This document shows, in pieces, positions 8,683 to 17,625 of a DNA stretch of 64,000 bases. The stretch spans positions 4,774,001 to 4,838,000 of the forward strand of contig NZ_JAUSXG010000001.1 of the NCBI RefSeq assembly GCF_030815855.1. Direction: 5' to 3'. The notes under the pieces were generated by a model, which did no database searches, was not told the origin of the DNA, and saw nothing but the letters and a program-made list of their open reading frames with translations. The stretch comes from Variovorax paradoxus. GTDB taxonomy: Bacteria > Pseudomonadota > Gammaproteobacteria > Burkholderiales > Burkholderiaceae_C. Positions within the stretch are counted from its first letter, which is position 1. Every line of letters begins with the position of its first letter. A program made the translations under genes and the position numbers.

Positions 8683-10014
8683 CTAGGAACGAATGGCCCA
8701 GAACGCGAGGTCGAGGCCGGGAAAGTCGCCTGCGATGTGCATTGCGATGCCGCCCGATTGCTCCAGCTGGCGCCACAGGTCGCTGTTGCGCGTTTCGAGC
8801 TCGAAGTAGTTGGCGCCGGTATGAAAGGGAATCTGGCGCGGCGCCACCGGCATCGGCGTGAGCGTGACGCCCGGCAGCGCCAGGTTGACCAGGTCGCGGA
8901 TGCGTTCGACCGGGCCGATCTTGACCTGCGTGGGGAAGCGCGCGCGCAGCGCTTCGCTCGGCATGCTGGCGTTCACCGCAAGCACGAAGGTCGCCTTGCG
9001 CTGCAGTTCCACGTCGGTGACCACCGCCACGCGCACGCCGTGCTTGCGGTCGTGCAGTTCGATGCGGATGGCGGACTGCTCCAGCACCATCGAAAGGCTG
9101 CGCCGCAGGTCGTCCATCACCGGGCGGAAGCTCAGCGCCAGGTCGTCGTGGATGTAGGGGCTGAAGCGCGTCACGCGGCGCGAATCGCGAAAGCTCGCGA
9201 GGTCGCCCGCCAACCCGAGCGCATGCTCGAAGAAATGCTGCGGGTGCAGCATGGCGCTCTTGGCCAGGTGCGCGAAGACGGCCTCGTTGCGATTGACGGT
9301 CTGCAGCAGCATGAAGTCCGCAATCTCTGCAACGCCACCGGTGCCGCCCTGCGTCATGCGGCCGGCCAGCGCCTCGCCGCGCTGGCGCATGAGGCCCAGC
9401 AGTTCGTCGAGCCAGGAGCGGATCACCGCATGGCCCGCCACGTCGAGCAGCGGCGGCAGCATCGCGCGGTCGAGCTGCACCTGGTTGTCGACGCGGCGCT
9501 CGACCACGCGGGCCACGCCCATGGTGGTCCAGGCATCGGTCGCTTCGCTGGCGCGCATCAGGCGCGTATGAAGCTGGCCCAGTTGCAGCATGGCGGTGCG
9601 CTCGCCGGCGGTGTTGGAGTCGGGCACTTCGGACTCGAGCACGCGGTGGCGCACCAGCTCTTCGTACTCTTCGGCATCGGCCTCGCGCGCACCGGCACGG
9701 CGCACCGGCAGTGCGAGCATCACGGCCTCGTCGCGCATCGTGGGGGGAATGTCGATGGGTTCGGGCAGCGGATCGACCGCCGGCATGTCGAACACCGTGC
9801 CGTCGCCGAAGATGCCCACCGCGCGCACCAGCGCAAGCTTGCCCAGCGTGAGCGCCGCCTGGTCGATCTCGATCTCCGCGAAACCCCAGGCATAGGGCGT
9901 GGTGGAACGCAAAAGCACATGCCGCGCATGGTCGCCATGACGCTCGCTCTGCTGCAGGTGCTGGGGCTGCAGCAGCATCCCCTCGCTCCAGACCACTTTT
10001 GTTCGCCAACTCAT
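8683..10014 (-). CDS. tssK: Type VI secretion baseplate protein TssK
   Basis: 443 aa. I chose the ATG at 10014 because GGAG sits five bases upstream; an in-frame GTG at 10020 is the alternative. The N-terminus MSWRTKVVWSEGMLLQPQHLQQSER is the TssK signature, and the usual motifs follow (WGFAEIEID, RRVTRFSPYIHDDL). Length fits the family (about 445). TssK is the cytoplasmic adaptor linking the baseplate to the TssL-TssM membrane complex, consistent with being first in the tssK-tssL-tssM-tagF run. No tssJ precedes it; upstream is a 141-bp non-coding stretch and an unrelated operon on the same strand. Confidence 0.96.
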   Translation of the reverse strand: MSWRTKVVWSEGMLLQPQHLQQSERHGDHARHVLLRSTTPYAWGFAEIEIDQAALTLGKLALVRAVGIFGDGTVFDMPAVDPLPEPIDIPPTMRDEAVMLALPVRRAGAREADAEEYEELVRHRVLESEVPDSNTAGERTAMLQLGQLHTRLMRASEATDAWTTMGVARVVERRVDNQVQLDRAMLPPLLDVAGHAVIRSWLDELLGLMRQRGEALAGRMTQGGTGGVAEIADFMLLQTVNRNEAVFAHLAKSAMLHPQHFFEHALGLAGDLASFRDSRRVTRFSPYIHDDLALSFRPVMDDLRRSLSMVLEQSAIRIELHDRKHGVRVAVVTDVELQRKATFVLAVNASMPSEALRARFPTQVKIGPVERIRDLVNLALPGVTLTPMPVAPRQIPFHTGANYFELETRNSDLWRQLEQSGGIAMHIAGDFPGLDLAFWAIRS

Positions 10015-10082
10015 CCGCACTCCGTCAAAGGCAAGGGCTGCCCGAAAGAAGCACGGAGTTTCCGGCGCGCAAGGCCGGCGGC

Positions 10083-10114
10083 AAATCCGCCTAACGGCCT
10101 AGGCGGAGGGATTT
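10083..10114 (-). terminator. Possible hairpin terminator after the PhnD-like pair
   Basis: Between tssK (10014) and the PhnD-like gene (ends 10156) an imperfect hairpin can form: AAATC-CGCCTA on the left pairs with TAGGCG...GGATTT on the right, leaving a four-base bulge and the loop ACGGCC. It would separate the binding-protein operon from the T6SS genes. There is no clear T-run, so classical intrinsic termination is doubtful. The rest of this 141-bp gap holds nothing I recognise. Confidence 0.35.
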
Positions 10115-10155
10115 GGAGCTACGGCGAAGGGACTAGATGCGGGGGCGGCGCCCGC

Positions 10156-11217
10156 TCAGCGTGCCGCGCCGGACGCCCCGCGCAACATCTCGACCTGTTC
10201 CTTGTACGCCTGCTCGATGCGCCGCAGCCGCTGTTCGCGCGCCGCGTCGTTGACCCATGCGGCGGCCATGGCGCGTTGTTTGCCGAGCTGGTATTCGAGC
10301 ATGGCCTCGGGCAGCAGTGCGCTGTCGTCGGCGGTTGCGTAGCCGTAGGCCGCGCGCAGCGTCTTCAGCACCTCGCGCTCGGCATCCGCGCGCGGGCCCT
10401 TGCCCTGGCCATAGCCGACCAGAAACGCTTGCAGCCGGGCCTGGAATTCGGGTGGATAGTCGCGCCGCACCACCATCTGTGCGCCGGGGGGCGGCTCGGA
10501 CTGCCAGACGATGTGGAGCCGCGCGGCCTCGACGGGAAACTGCTCTCCGAAGCGCTCGAAGTCGGTGGTGTTGTTGGTGGCCACGTCGGCATCGCCGTTG
10601 GCCACGGCGAGCGCGGTGGCTTGGTGGTTGCCCACGACCTCGCTGCGAAACCGCGTTTCCATCTCGATGTTGCGCGGCAGGAAAAGCTGGCTCTGCGGCA
10701 TGAGGAACCCGGTCACCGAGCGGCTGTCGCCGCGCGCGAGCCGCCAGCGTTCGGGTTCGGCGAGCACCGCTTCCAGCGTATTGGGTGCACCGGTCTTGCG
10801 CGTCAGCAGCACCGCTCGGTGCGCCGGCATGCCGGGCCGCCGCGCGATCTGGGCGACCACTTTCATGCGCCGCTGCGTCACGGCGTCGAGCGCGATCTTG
10901 GCCGAGAGAAACGCCATGTCGACTTCGTCGCGCTTGATGGCGCGGTCGAGCTCTTCGTACGACGCCACCGAATAGGCGCTCACGGGCACGCCGATGGCCT
11001 GGCTCATGTCGGCCAGCAGCGGCATCCACAAGGCGCGCGATTCGACGGCGCCTCCCAACGGGAGCACGCCGAAGCGCACCGCCTTGACGGGGGCGCCAGC
11101 TTTTTCGGCCGCACCTGCGCTGCCCTGCGCCAGCAGCAGCAAGCACGCGGCAACGGCGAAGAACGACAGCGCCGCGGCAAGCCAACTGACACCGCGATGA
11201 AGCCCGCGAGCCGGCAT
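10156..11217 (-). CDS. PhnD-like phosphate/phosphonate-type periplasmic binding protein (copy 2)
   Basis: 353 aa from the ATG at 11217, one base after the upstream gene's stop, so the two are co-translated. A signal peptide (LAAALSFFAVAACLLLLAQGSAGAA) precedes VRFGVLPLGG, and the body has the PhnD-family layout (EVDMAFLSAKIALDAV; NHQATALAVANGDADVATNN). It is the paralogue of the gene upstream, sharing long blocks such as TQRRMKVVAQ, EPERWRLARG and HQATALAVAN. The family binds oxyanions (phosphonate, phosphite) for ABC import or presents a ligand to a sensor. No permease or ATPase is nearby, and a hybrid kinase is divergently transcribed next door, so a sensory role is plausible. The ligand cannot be read from the sequence. 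Confidence 0.8.
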   Translation of the reverse strand: MPARGLHRGVSWLAAALSFFAVAACLLLLAQGSAGAAEKAGAPVKAVRFGVLPLGGAVESRALWMPLLADMSQAIGVPVSAYSVASYEELDRAIKRDEVDMAFLSAKIALDAVTQRRMKVVAQIARRPGMPAHRAVLLTRKTGAPNTLEAVLAEPERWRLARGDSRSVTGFLMPQSQLFLPRNIEMETRFRSEVVGNHQATALAVANGDADVATNNTTDFERFGEQFPVEAARLHIVWQSEPPPGAQMVVRRDYPPEFQARLQAFLVGYGQGKGPRADAEREVLKTLRAAYGYATADDSALLPEAMLEYQLGKQRAMAAAWVNDAAREQRLRRIEQAYKEQVEMLRGASGAAR

Positions 11218-11218
11218 C

Positions 11219-12319
11219 TCAGGGCGACAGGTCACGCAATGCGGCGGTCTGCTCGGCGTATCCGCTTTCGATGCGCTCCAGGCGGGTCTGCCGCGCCGCA
11301 TCGTTGACCCATTGCGCGGTCATGGCGTTTTGCTTGGCCAACTGGTAGGCGAGCTTGGCCGCCGGCAGCAGCGAGCTGTTGTCCGTCGCCACGAAGCCGG
11401 CCAGGTCGTGCAGGGACTTGAGCACGGCGCGTTCGGCATCGCCGCGCGGGCCCTTGGCGCGCCCGTAGCCGACCAGGAAGGCCTGCACGCGGCTGCGCAG
11501 CTCGGGCGAATACTCACGCCGCACCACGATCTGCGCATGCGGAATGAGCTCGGATTCCCACAGCACCTGCAACCGCTGTGCCTCGGCGGGGAAACGCAGC
11601 TTGAAGCGCTCGAAATCGGCCGTGTTGTTGGTGGCCACGTCGGCTTCGTTGTTGGCCACGGCCAGCGCGGTCGCCTGGTGGGTGCCCACGATCTCGCTCA
11701 GGAAGCGCGTCTCCATCACGATGTGGTTCGGCAAAAAGAACTGCAGCTGCGGCACGATGAAGCCCGACAGCGACTGCCGCTCGCCGCGCGCGAGGCGCCA
11801 GCGCTCCGGTTCGCCCAGCAGGCTCTTCTTCGTGTTGAACGGCGGTGCCTTGCGGGTCAGCAGCAGCGCGCGGTAGCCGGGCAGCCCGTCGTGCCGCACC
11901 ACCTGGGCCACGACCTTCATGCGGCGCTGCGTGACGGCATCGAGCGCCATCTTTCCGGACAAGAACGCCATGTCGACCTCGCCGCGCTGAATGGCCTGGT
12001 CGAGCGCTTCGTACGAGTTGACCGAGAGCACGCTCACGGGCCGGTCGATGGCGCGGCTCAATTCGGCCAGCAGGGGGTCCCAGTCGCTGCGCGATTCGAA
12101 GGCGCCTCCGAGCGGCAGGATGCCGAAGCGCACCGGCGCATTCGGCTGCAGCGCGGGCTGGGCAGCGGCCATGAGCGGCAGGCCGGCGAGCAGCGTCAAT
12201 ATCAGGGCACCCCGGCGCACCACGGCGGCCGCACGCCTGAGCCGCGGGCAACGGCGGGGGGCGCGAAAGGCATCAGGAGCGCCGGAAGCCTTCCGGACGC
12301 GGCGTAGGGAAGCCTGCAT
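11219..12319 (-). CDS. PhnD-like periplasmic binding protein (copy 1)
   Basis: 366 aa from the ATG at 12319; in-frame alternatives are ATG 12337, ATG 12367 and TTG 12373, none with a good ribosome-binding site, so the start is uncertain. A basic N-region and hydrophobic core (GALILTLLAGLPLMAAA) form a signal sequence. The mature part begins near VRFGILPLGGAFESRSDW and parallels the downstream copy almost along its whole length, indicating a tandem duplication. It is first in a two-gene operon and diverges from the hybrid kinase at 12481. Substrate-binding fold is well supported; ligand and partner are inference. Confidence 0.8.
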   Translation of the reverse strand: MQASLRRVRKASGAPDAFRAPRRCPRLRRAAAVVRRGALILTLLAGLPLMAAAQPALQPNAPVRFGILPLGGAFESRSDWDPLLAELSRAIDRPVSVLSVNSYEALDQAIQRGEVDMAFLSGKMALDAVTQRRMKVVAQVVRHDGLPGYRALLLTRKAPPFNTKKSLLGEPERWRLARGERQSLSGFIVPQLQFFLPNHIVMETRFLSEIVGTHQATALAVANNEADVATNNTADFERFKLRFPAEAQRLQVLWESELIPHAQIVVRREYSPELRSRVQAFLVGYGRAKGPRGDAERAVLKSLHDLAGFVATDNSSLLPAAKLAYQLAKQNAMTAQWVNDAARQTRLERIESGYAEQTAALRDLSP

Positions 12320-12373
12320 TTTTGAGCACGGAGACATGGGGCCGCTGCGGACCAGCGGGTCTAACATGGACAA

Positions 12374-12480
12374 CGCGGACGCAATTAGATATCAAATACA
12401 AGTTATTTTCGTGATGTTTTCCCATCTTTCGCTTCGTAGCCCGGCCCCATAAGCTCGACCTTCATGCGCCACATGCCCCC
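12374..12480. promoter_or_regulatory. AT-rich divergent intergenic region
   Basis: About 107 bp separate the PhnD-like operon from the hybrid kinase. The stretch 12380-12425 is far richer in A/T than its surroundings (for example TTAGATATCAAATACAAG) and is the only sensible place for both promoters. I cannot assign -35/-10 boxes or an operator with confidence. Confidence 0.5.
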
Positions 12481-14370
12481 ATGAACTGGAACTTTCGCGT
12501 CCTCCGGGGGCTTGCGCGCCTCACGTTCGCGCAGCAGCTGATCCTGCTTGCGCTGGTGCCTGCGACCGCGGCCACGCTGGCGGCCATCGCCGTGCTGACG
12601 CGCCAGCACCTGGACAACCTGACCGAGCTGATGCGCGCCAATGCACAGACGGTGGCGATGCAAGTGGCCACCGCGGCACAAGCTCCGCTGGTGCGCATGG
12701 ACCGCCGCATCCTGCAGCGCACGGCCCAATCGGGCACTTACCAGCCGCATGTGCAGCAGGTTCAGATCTGGTCGGAAGACGGCGAGATCGTGGCGAATTC
12801 CGAAACCGTCGACCGCGCGCGCGGACAGGGCCTGCAGGTGGTGGTGCCGATCGTGAGCGACGAGGGCAGGCACAGCGGCAAGGTCATGGTCGAGATGAGC
12901 CTCGACGCCGTGCAGGAGGCGCGGCGTTCGGTGTGGCTCAACGTGGTGCTGGTGCTGGCGATCAGCCTGGTCGGCGTGGGGCTGGCGGGCTGGTGGGCGG
13001 CGCGGCGCATCAGCGAGCCGATCCGCGCGCTGGGCAAGGCCGTCGACCGCCTAGGCGCGGGCGAGGCCGCGAGCGTGACGATCGAAGGCACCTCCGAAGT
13101 ACGGCATCTGCAGCACGGCTTCAACCAGGCGGCGCGCGCGCTGGCCGAAAGCCACCGGCTGCTGCAAAGCCGCATCAGCGAGGCCACGGCCGAGCTGGCG
13201 CGCAAGAACCAGCAGCTCGAAGTCGCAAGCCAGGCCAAGACCCGCCTGCTGGCCGCGGCCAGCCACGACCTGCGCCAGCCGCTGCACGCGCTCACGCTGT
13301 TCTCCGATGGCCTGGCCAACGGCGAGACCGACCCGGTGCGGCTGCAACGCATCGGCCATATCCGCGAGTGCGTCGACTCGCTCGACCGGCTGTTCTCGGA
13401 ACTGCTCAACCTGTCGCAGCTCGATGCCGGCGTGCTGCAGCCGCAGTGGGCGGACTTTCCGCTCGACCAGCTGTTCGACGAGATCAGCCGCAACTTCCGT
13501 CCCGTGGCCGAGCAGCAGGGCCTGCGGCTGGTGGCGCGCAAGACCGACCTCTGGGTGCGCTGCGACTACGTGATGCTCTCGCGCATTCTCAACAACCTGG
13601 TGTCGAACTCGCTGCGCCACACCCTCGAAGGCGGAGTGCTGATCGGCGCGCGGCGGCGCGGCAAGGGCGTTCGCATCGACGTGGTCGACACCGGCGTGGG
13701 CATCGACGTGCAGCATCAGGCGCGTGTGTTCGAAGAGTTCTACCAGGTCGAAGCCACCGGCCGCCAGGCGCCCCGCGGCCAACGCGGCATGGGCCTGGGG
13801 CTTGCCACGGTGCAGCGCTTGGCCGAGTTGCTCAACACGCGCGTCGAGCTCACGTCCAGGCCGCACAAGGGCACCTGCGTGCGTGTGCTGGTGCGTTCGG
13901 CGCCGGCCGCGCTGCCGGCGCTGGACGTGACCCCGGCCCTCGGCGCCGTCGAGGAGGAACCCAACCTCGAGCGCCTGCGCATCCTGGTGATCGACGACGA
14001 GCGCACCATTCTCGAAGGCCTGTCCGTGGTGCTCACCAACTGGGGCGCCGAGGTGCAGGCGGCGCAGACCCGCGCCGAAGCGCTGGCCCTGGCCGACGCC
14101 TGGGAGCAGCCGCCCGACGTGGTGGTGAGCGACCTGCTTCTGCAAGGCGGCGACAACGGGCTCGACGTGATCGCCGCGCTCGAGCGCCATCCACGCGGCA
14201 TCGGCCCCGGCACGGCACGCCTGCTGGTGACCGGCGAGACCAAGCCCGACCGCCTGCGCGAAGTGGCCAGTGCGGGCATCGCGGTGCTCTACAAGCCGGT
14301 TTCGCCGCGCGTGCTGCGCCAGGCCATCCAGACGCAGCGCGCGGCGGCATTGCTCAACGCGGGCGTTTAG
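12481..14370 (+). CDS. Hybrid sensor histidine kinase/response regulator
   Basis: 629 aa. Layout: membrane helix about 18-40, short periplasmic sensor domain (about 45-150), second helix 151-173, HAMP 171-225, HisKA with phospho-acceptor His262 in ASHDLRQPLHAL, HATPase (N-box NNLVSNSLRH at 371-380; DTGVGID at 403-409; GLGLA), then a receiver domain (about 500-615) with acidic pair D505-D506, phospho-acceptor Asp551 and Lys605. The HDLRQPLHAL box marks a subfamily of hybrid kinases. No DNA-binding partner is adjacent, so the output is unknown. Divergence from two periplasmic binding proteins suggests that liganded binding protein is sensed by the small periplasmic domain (inference). Confidence 0.93.
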   Translation: MNWNFRVLRGLARLTFAQQLILLALVPATAATLAAIAVLTRQHLDNLTELMRANAQTVAMQVATAAQAPLVRMDRRILQRTAQSGTYQPHVQQVQIWSEDGEIVANSETVDRARGQGLQVVVPIVSDEGRHSGKVMVEMSLDAVQEARRSVWLNVVLVLAISLVGVGLAGWWAARRISEPIRALGKAVDRLGAGEAASVTIEGTSEVRHLQHGFNQAARALAESHRLLQSRISEATAELARKNQQLEVASQAKTRLLAAASHDLRQPLHALTLFSDGLANGETDPVRLQRIGHIRECVDSLDRLFSELLNLSQLDAGVLQPQWADFPLDQLFDEISRNFRPVAEQQGLRLVARKTDLWVRCDYVMLSRILNNLVSNSLRHTLEGGVLIGARRRGKGVRIDVVDTGVGIDVQHQARVFEEFYQVEATGRQAPRGQRGMGLGLATVQRLAELLNTRVELTSRPHKGTCVRVLVRSAPAALPALDVTPALGAVEEEPNLERLRILVIDDERTILEGLSVVLTNWGAEVQAAQTRAEALALADAWEQPPDVVVSDLLLQGGDNGLDVIAALERHPRGIGPGTARLLVTGETKPDRLREVASAGIAVLYKPVSPRVLRQAIQTQRAAALLNAGV

Positions 14371-14551
14371 GCCCGTTCACAGGCCCTAGTCCATCGGGCA
14401 TAGGCCAAGCAGCCGCCGGGCTGTGCACTTCGTCACGCGGGCACGCGCTGGCGGGCGCCGACATAAGCCCTCTGCCTTATCGCGCGAAGCGGAGGGCTTC
14501 CTTACATTGGGTACTGCTTTTTGCTGCGGAAGCAGTCCCAAGTTCGTTGCC

Positions 14552-15601
14552 GTGAAACCTCTCATTCCGCTCCTCCTCCAACGGCTGCACCGCGGCACGC
14601 GCGCCGCGTTGGCGCTGCTCTTCGGCCTGGCGCAACTCGGCGCCAATGCATCGGCGAGCGGCCTCACGGTGCTCATGGGCGACGACCTCGCCGCGCACTC
14701 CGAGTTCGTGCAGCACCTGCGCACGGGCCAGGAGCCGGGCGGCCGCTTCGAACTGGTCCGGCTTTCGCCGGGCGGCGGCGCGGAGACCTCGCAGATCACG
14801 GAGACGGCCGCCGCAGAACCCGACCGCGGCGCCAACGCCGGCGTGCGTACGCGCAGCCTGCGTGCAGCGCCGGTGGATGCCAGCCTGACCATGGCGGTCG
14901 GCGTGCCGGCCGCGCGCGCCGCGCTCGAACGGCCGGGCCAGCAGCCGCTGGTGCTCGCGATGCTGAGCCGGCTCGACTACGAGAACCTGCGCGCCAGCAG
15001 CCCCGCACTGCGGCGCGGCGACCGCCGCGTGGGCGTGCTGCTGCGCGATCCGGCCATGGCCGACCAGCTTGCGCTCGTGGCCGCGGTGCTGCCGCAGAAA
15101 TACCGCATCGGCGTGGTCGCCACGCCCGAGTCGGAACCGCTGGTGCGCGAGCTGCAGCGCGCGGCGCAGGGCGGCAACCCGCCGTGGGACGTGCAGGTGG
15201 AGTACGCGCCCGACGCCACATCGCTGGCCGCCGCCCTGCGTTCGGTGGTGCCGCGCAGCGATGCGCTGATGGTGCTGCCCGACCTGATCGGCGACAGCCA
15301 GGCCGCCACGCTTTCGGTGCTGCGCGCCGGCGCCGGAGCGGGCTTGCCGGTTTTCGGCGCCAGCGAAGGCCTGGTGCGTTCGGGCGGGCTTGCCGCGGCG
15401 GTGTCGACGCCGGCACAGCTGGCGCAGCAGGCGCGGCTGCTCGGACAGAAACTCGCGAGTGCCGGCAACACCGGCGGCGGCCCGCTGGTGGAATCGGCCA
15501 CGCCCGCCGCCGTGCGCGTCAACGCCACCGTGGCGCGCGGACTGGGCCTGCGCTTGCCTGAGGAGCGGGAACTGGCCGAGCGGCTCACCGTCACGCGATG
15601 A
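14552..15601 (+). CDS. ABC-type substrate-binding protein (ABC_sub_bind-like)
   Basis: 349 aa from a GTG at 14552, chosen because a signal sequence (TRAALALLFGLAQLGANASAS) starts directly after it; the frame is open further upstream to 14423 but encodes nothing convincing. The mature part has two alpha/beta lobes (GLTVLMGDDLAAHSEFV; RRVGVLLRDPAMADQ; DALMVLPDLIGDSQAATLSVLRA; GLPVFGASEGLVRSGGLAAAV), like the uncharacterised ABC substrate-binding family PF04392. Its stop overlaps the next kinase start by four bases (ATGA), a strong sign that the two work together. It has no transporter partner. The ligand is unknown. Confidence 0.75.
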   Translation: MKPLIPLLLQRLHRGTRAALALLFGLAQLGANASASGLTVLMGDDLAAHSEFVQHLRTGQEPGGRFELVRLSPGGGAETSQITETAAAEPDRGANAGVRTRSLRAAPVDASLTMAVGVPAARAALERPGQQPLVLAMLSRLDYENLRASSPALRRGDRRVGVLLRDPAMADQLALVAAVLPQKYRIGVVATPESEPLVRELQRAAQGGNPPWDVQVEYAPDATSLAAALRSVVPRSDALMVLPDLIGDSQAATLSVLRAGAGAGLPVFGASEGLVRSGGLAAAVSTPAQLAQQARLLGQKLASAGNTGGGPLVESATPAAVRVNATVARGLGLRLPEERELAERLTVTR

Positions 15602-17595
15602 GCGACAAGCGGCCGTCGTCCGAAGGCACGCGCGCCGACACCACATCGCCGCCGCCACAGTCCACCCCCACGCTGATGGTTCGCGGCAACCTGCAGCGCG
15701 ACCTGTTCCGGCTCGGCGTGGTCCCGTGCGCCGCGGTGGCGCTGGCGCTCACCGGCTGGTTCACGCACAACCGGCTGCAGACGCTCGAAGCGGCTTTCGA
15801 CGCCGAAGGCCAGGCCGTGGCGCGGCAGGTGGCGGCCATGTCCGACCTGAGCCTGTATGCCGGCGACCTGCCGGCGCTGCAGAACGTGGCCAATGCCGCG
15901 CTGCGCGGCGGGCAGGTGATGCGCGTCGAGATCAGCAACAGCGCCGGCGTGTTCGTGACGGCCGGCCCCAAGGCATCGTCGCTGGCGCAGCTGCGCATGT
16001 TCACCTCGCCGGTCACGCTGCGCGAAGCCTCGCGCGCCAGCGCCTTTGCACCCGCGGGCTCCACCGCCGCGGGAGAAACGCCCATCGGCCTGGTACAGAC
16101 CTTTCGCGACACCACGGCCTACGCGCGCGAGCGCAGCCGCTCGCTGATGGCGGGCATCGGCATTGCGCTGGTCGCCCTGCTCGCGGCCTGGGCCTCGGTG
16201 CGCCACATGGCGCGCACGGTGGCGCGGCCGCTGCGGCGCGTGTCTCGCACAGTGGCGGCATTGGAGGCCGGACACTTCGAAGCGCGCTGCGACGTGATCG
16301 AAGGCGGATCGCGCAGCGCGCCGGCGGCATCGTCCGGCACAGGCCACACGCACGAACTGGCCGTGCTCGCGCACGACATCGACCGCCTCGCCGAGCGGCT
16401 GCAGCGCAACCGCCAGATCAGCGAGGAGCGCGTGCGCGAGGCGACCGCCGTGGCGCTGCAGCGCATGGCCGAGGCCGAGCAGGCGGCCCTGTCTCGCGCA
16501 CGCTTCCTGGCCGCGGCCAGCCATGACCTGCGCCAGCCGCTGCATGCCATGGGGCTGTTCATCGACGGCCTGCTGCCGAGCGCCACCGAAGCGCAGCGCC
16601 CGGCCGTGCTGCGCTTGCAGGAGAGCACCGAGTTCATGGGCGTGCTGCTCGACGACCTGCTGGAAATCTCCCGGCTCGACGCCCAGGTGCTGACACCGGC
16701 GATCACCAAGGTGCCACTGGCCGCGCTGTTCGACCACCTCGACGCGCAACACGCGCCCACCGCGGCCGAAACCCATGTGCGGCTGCGCTGGAGCGACCGC
16801 GGACTGGCGGTGCGCAGCGACGCGGCGCTGCTGCAGCGCATCGTCGGCAACCTGGTGGCCAACGCGCTGCGCCATGCGCCCGCCGGCGGCACCGTGCTGG
16901 TGGCGGCACGCCGCAGCCGCGCGGACGGGGACCACGTGCGCATCGAAGTGCGCGACAACGGCGTGGGCATTGCACCCATTCACCAGGGCCGGATCTTCGA
17001 AGAGTTCTACCAGGTGGCCAATACCGAGCGCGACCGCCGGCGCGGCTTCGGGCTCGGCCTTGCCATCTGCGCGCGCATTGCCACGCTGCTCGGCACGCGC
17101 ATCACCGTGCGCTCGGCACTGCAGGCGGGCAGCACCTTTGCGCTCACCTTGCCCGCAGCCCATGCCGCAGAAGCCACGACGCCCCGCCCCGCACCCATGG
17201 CACTGGCACCGCTGGCGGGCCTGCATTGCATGGTGGTCGACGACGATCCCGCCATCCTCGACGGCAGCCGCGCCCTGCTGGAGCAATGGGGCTGCCGGGT
17301 GGAATGCATCGCCACCGGCGCCGAGGCCATCGCGCGGCTGGGCACCGGCGACCTGCGCTTCGACGCGGTGCTGTGCGACCTGCAGCTGGCCGGCGCCGAC
17401 GACGGCATGGACGTGATCGCCGCCGCCAAGCGGCTGCAACCCGACGCGCTCGCCGTGCTCGTGTCCGGCGCCACCGGCCCCGAAGTGCTGCAGCGCCTGC
17501 GCCATGGCGGCGTGATGCTGTTGACGAAGCCGGTCGCGCCGGCCAAGCTGCGCGCGCTGCTTTCCACGCGGCGGCATGCAGCGGCCGCGGCGTGA
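15598..17595 (+). CDS. Second hybrid sensor histidine kinase/response regulator
   Basis: 665 aa, overlapping the binding-protein gene by ATGA. Layout: cytoplasmic tail, membrane helix about 37-55, periplasmic sensor (about 56-180), helix 184-202, HAMP about 200-270, HisKA with His309 in ASHDLRQPLHAM, HATPase (GNLVANALRH; DNGVGIA; GFGLGLA), receiver about 543-655 with D548-D549, Asp594 and Lys644. It has the same architecture as the kinase at 12481, differing mainly in the sensor region, and a Pro/Thr-rich N-terminal extension. Coupling to a periplasmic binding protein suggests a ligand-binding-protein-dependent sensor. The phosphorylation target is not in the window. Confidence 0.93.
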   Translation: MSDKRPSSEGTRADTTSPPPQSTPTLMVRGNLQRDLFRLGVVPCAAVALALTGWFTHNRLQTLEAAFDAEGQAVARQVAAMSDLSLYAGDLPALQNVANAALRGGQVMRVEISNSAGVFVTAGPKASSLAQLRMFTSPVTLREASRASAFAPAGSTAAGETPIGLVQTFRDTTAYARERSRSLMAGIGIALVALLAAWASVRHMARTVARPLRRVSRTVAALEAGHFEARCDVIEGGSRSAPAASSGTGHTHELAVLAHDIDRLAERLQRNRQISEERVREATAVALQRMAEAEQAALSRARFLAAASHDLRQPLHAMGLFIDGLLPSATEAQRPAVLRLQESTEFMGVLLDDLLEISRLDAQVLTPAITKVPLAALFDHLDAQHAPTAAETHVRLRWSDRGLAVRSDAALLQRIVGNLVANALRHAPAGGTVLVAARRSRADGDHVRIEVRDNGVGIAPIHQGRIFEEFYQVANTERDRRRGFGLGLAICARIATLLGTRITVRSALQAGSTFALTLPAAHAAEATTPRPAPMALAPLAGLHCMVVDDDPAILDGSRALLEQWGCRVECIATGAEAIARLGTGDLRFDAVLCDLQLAGADDGMDVIAAAKRLQPDALAVLVSGATGPEVLQRLRHGGVMLLTKPVAPAKLRALLSTRRHAAAAA

Positions 17596-17625
17596 CGGAC
17601 AAACAGACAGACAGGACCCACTCCG

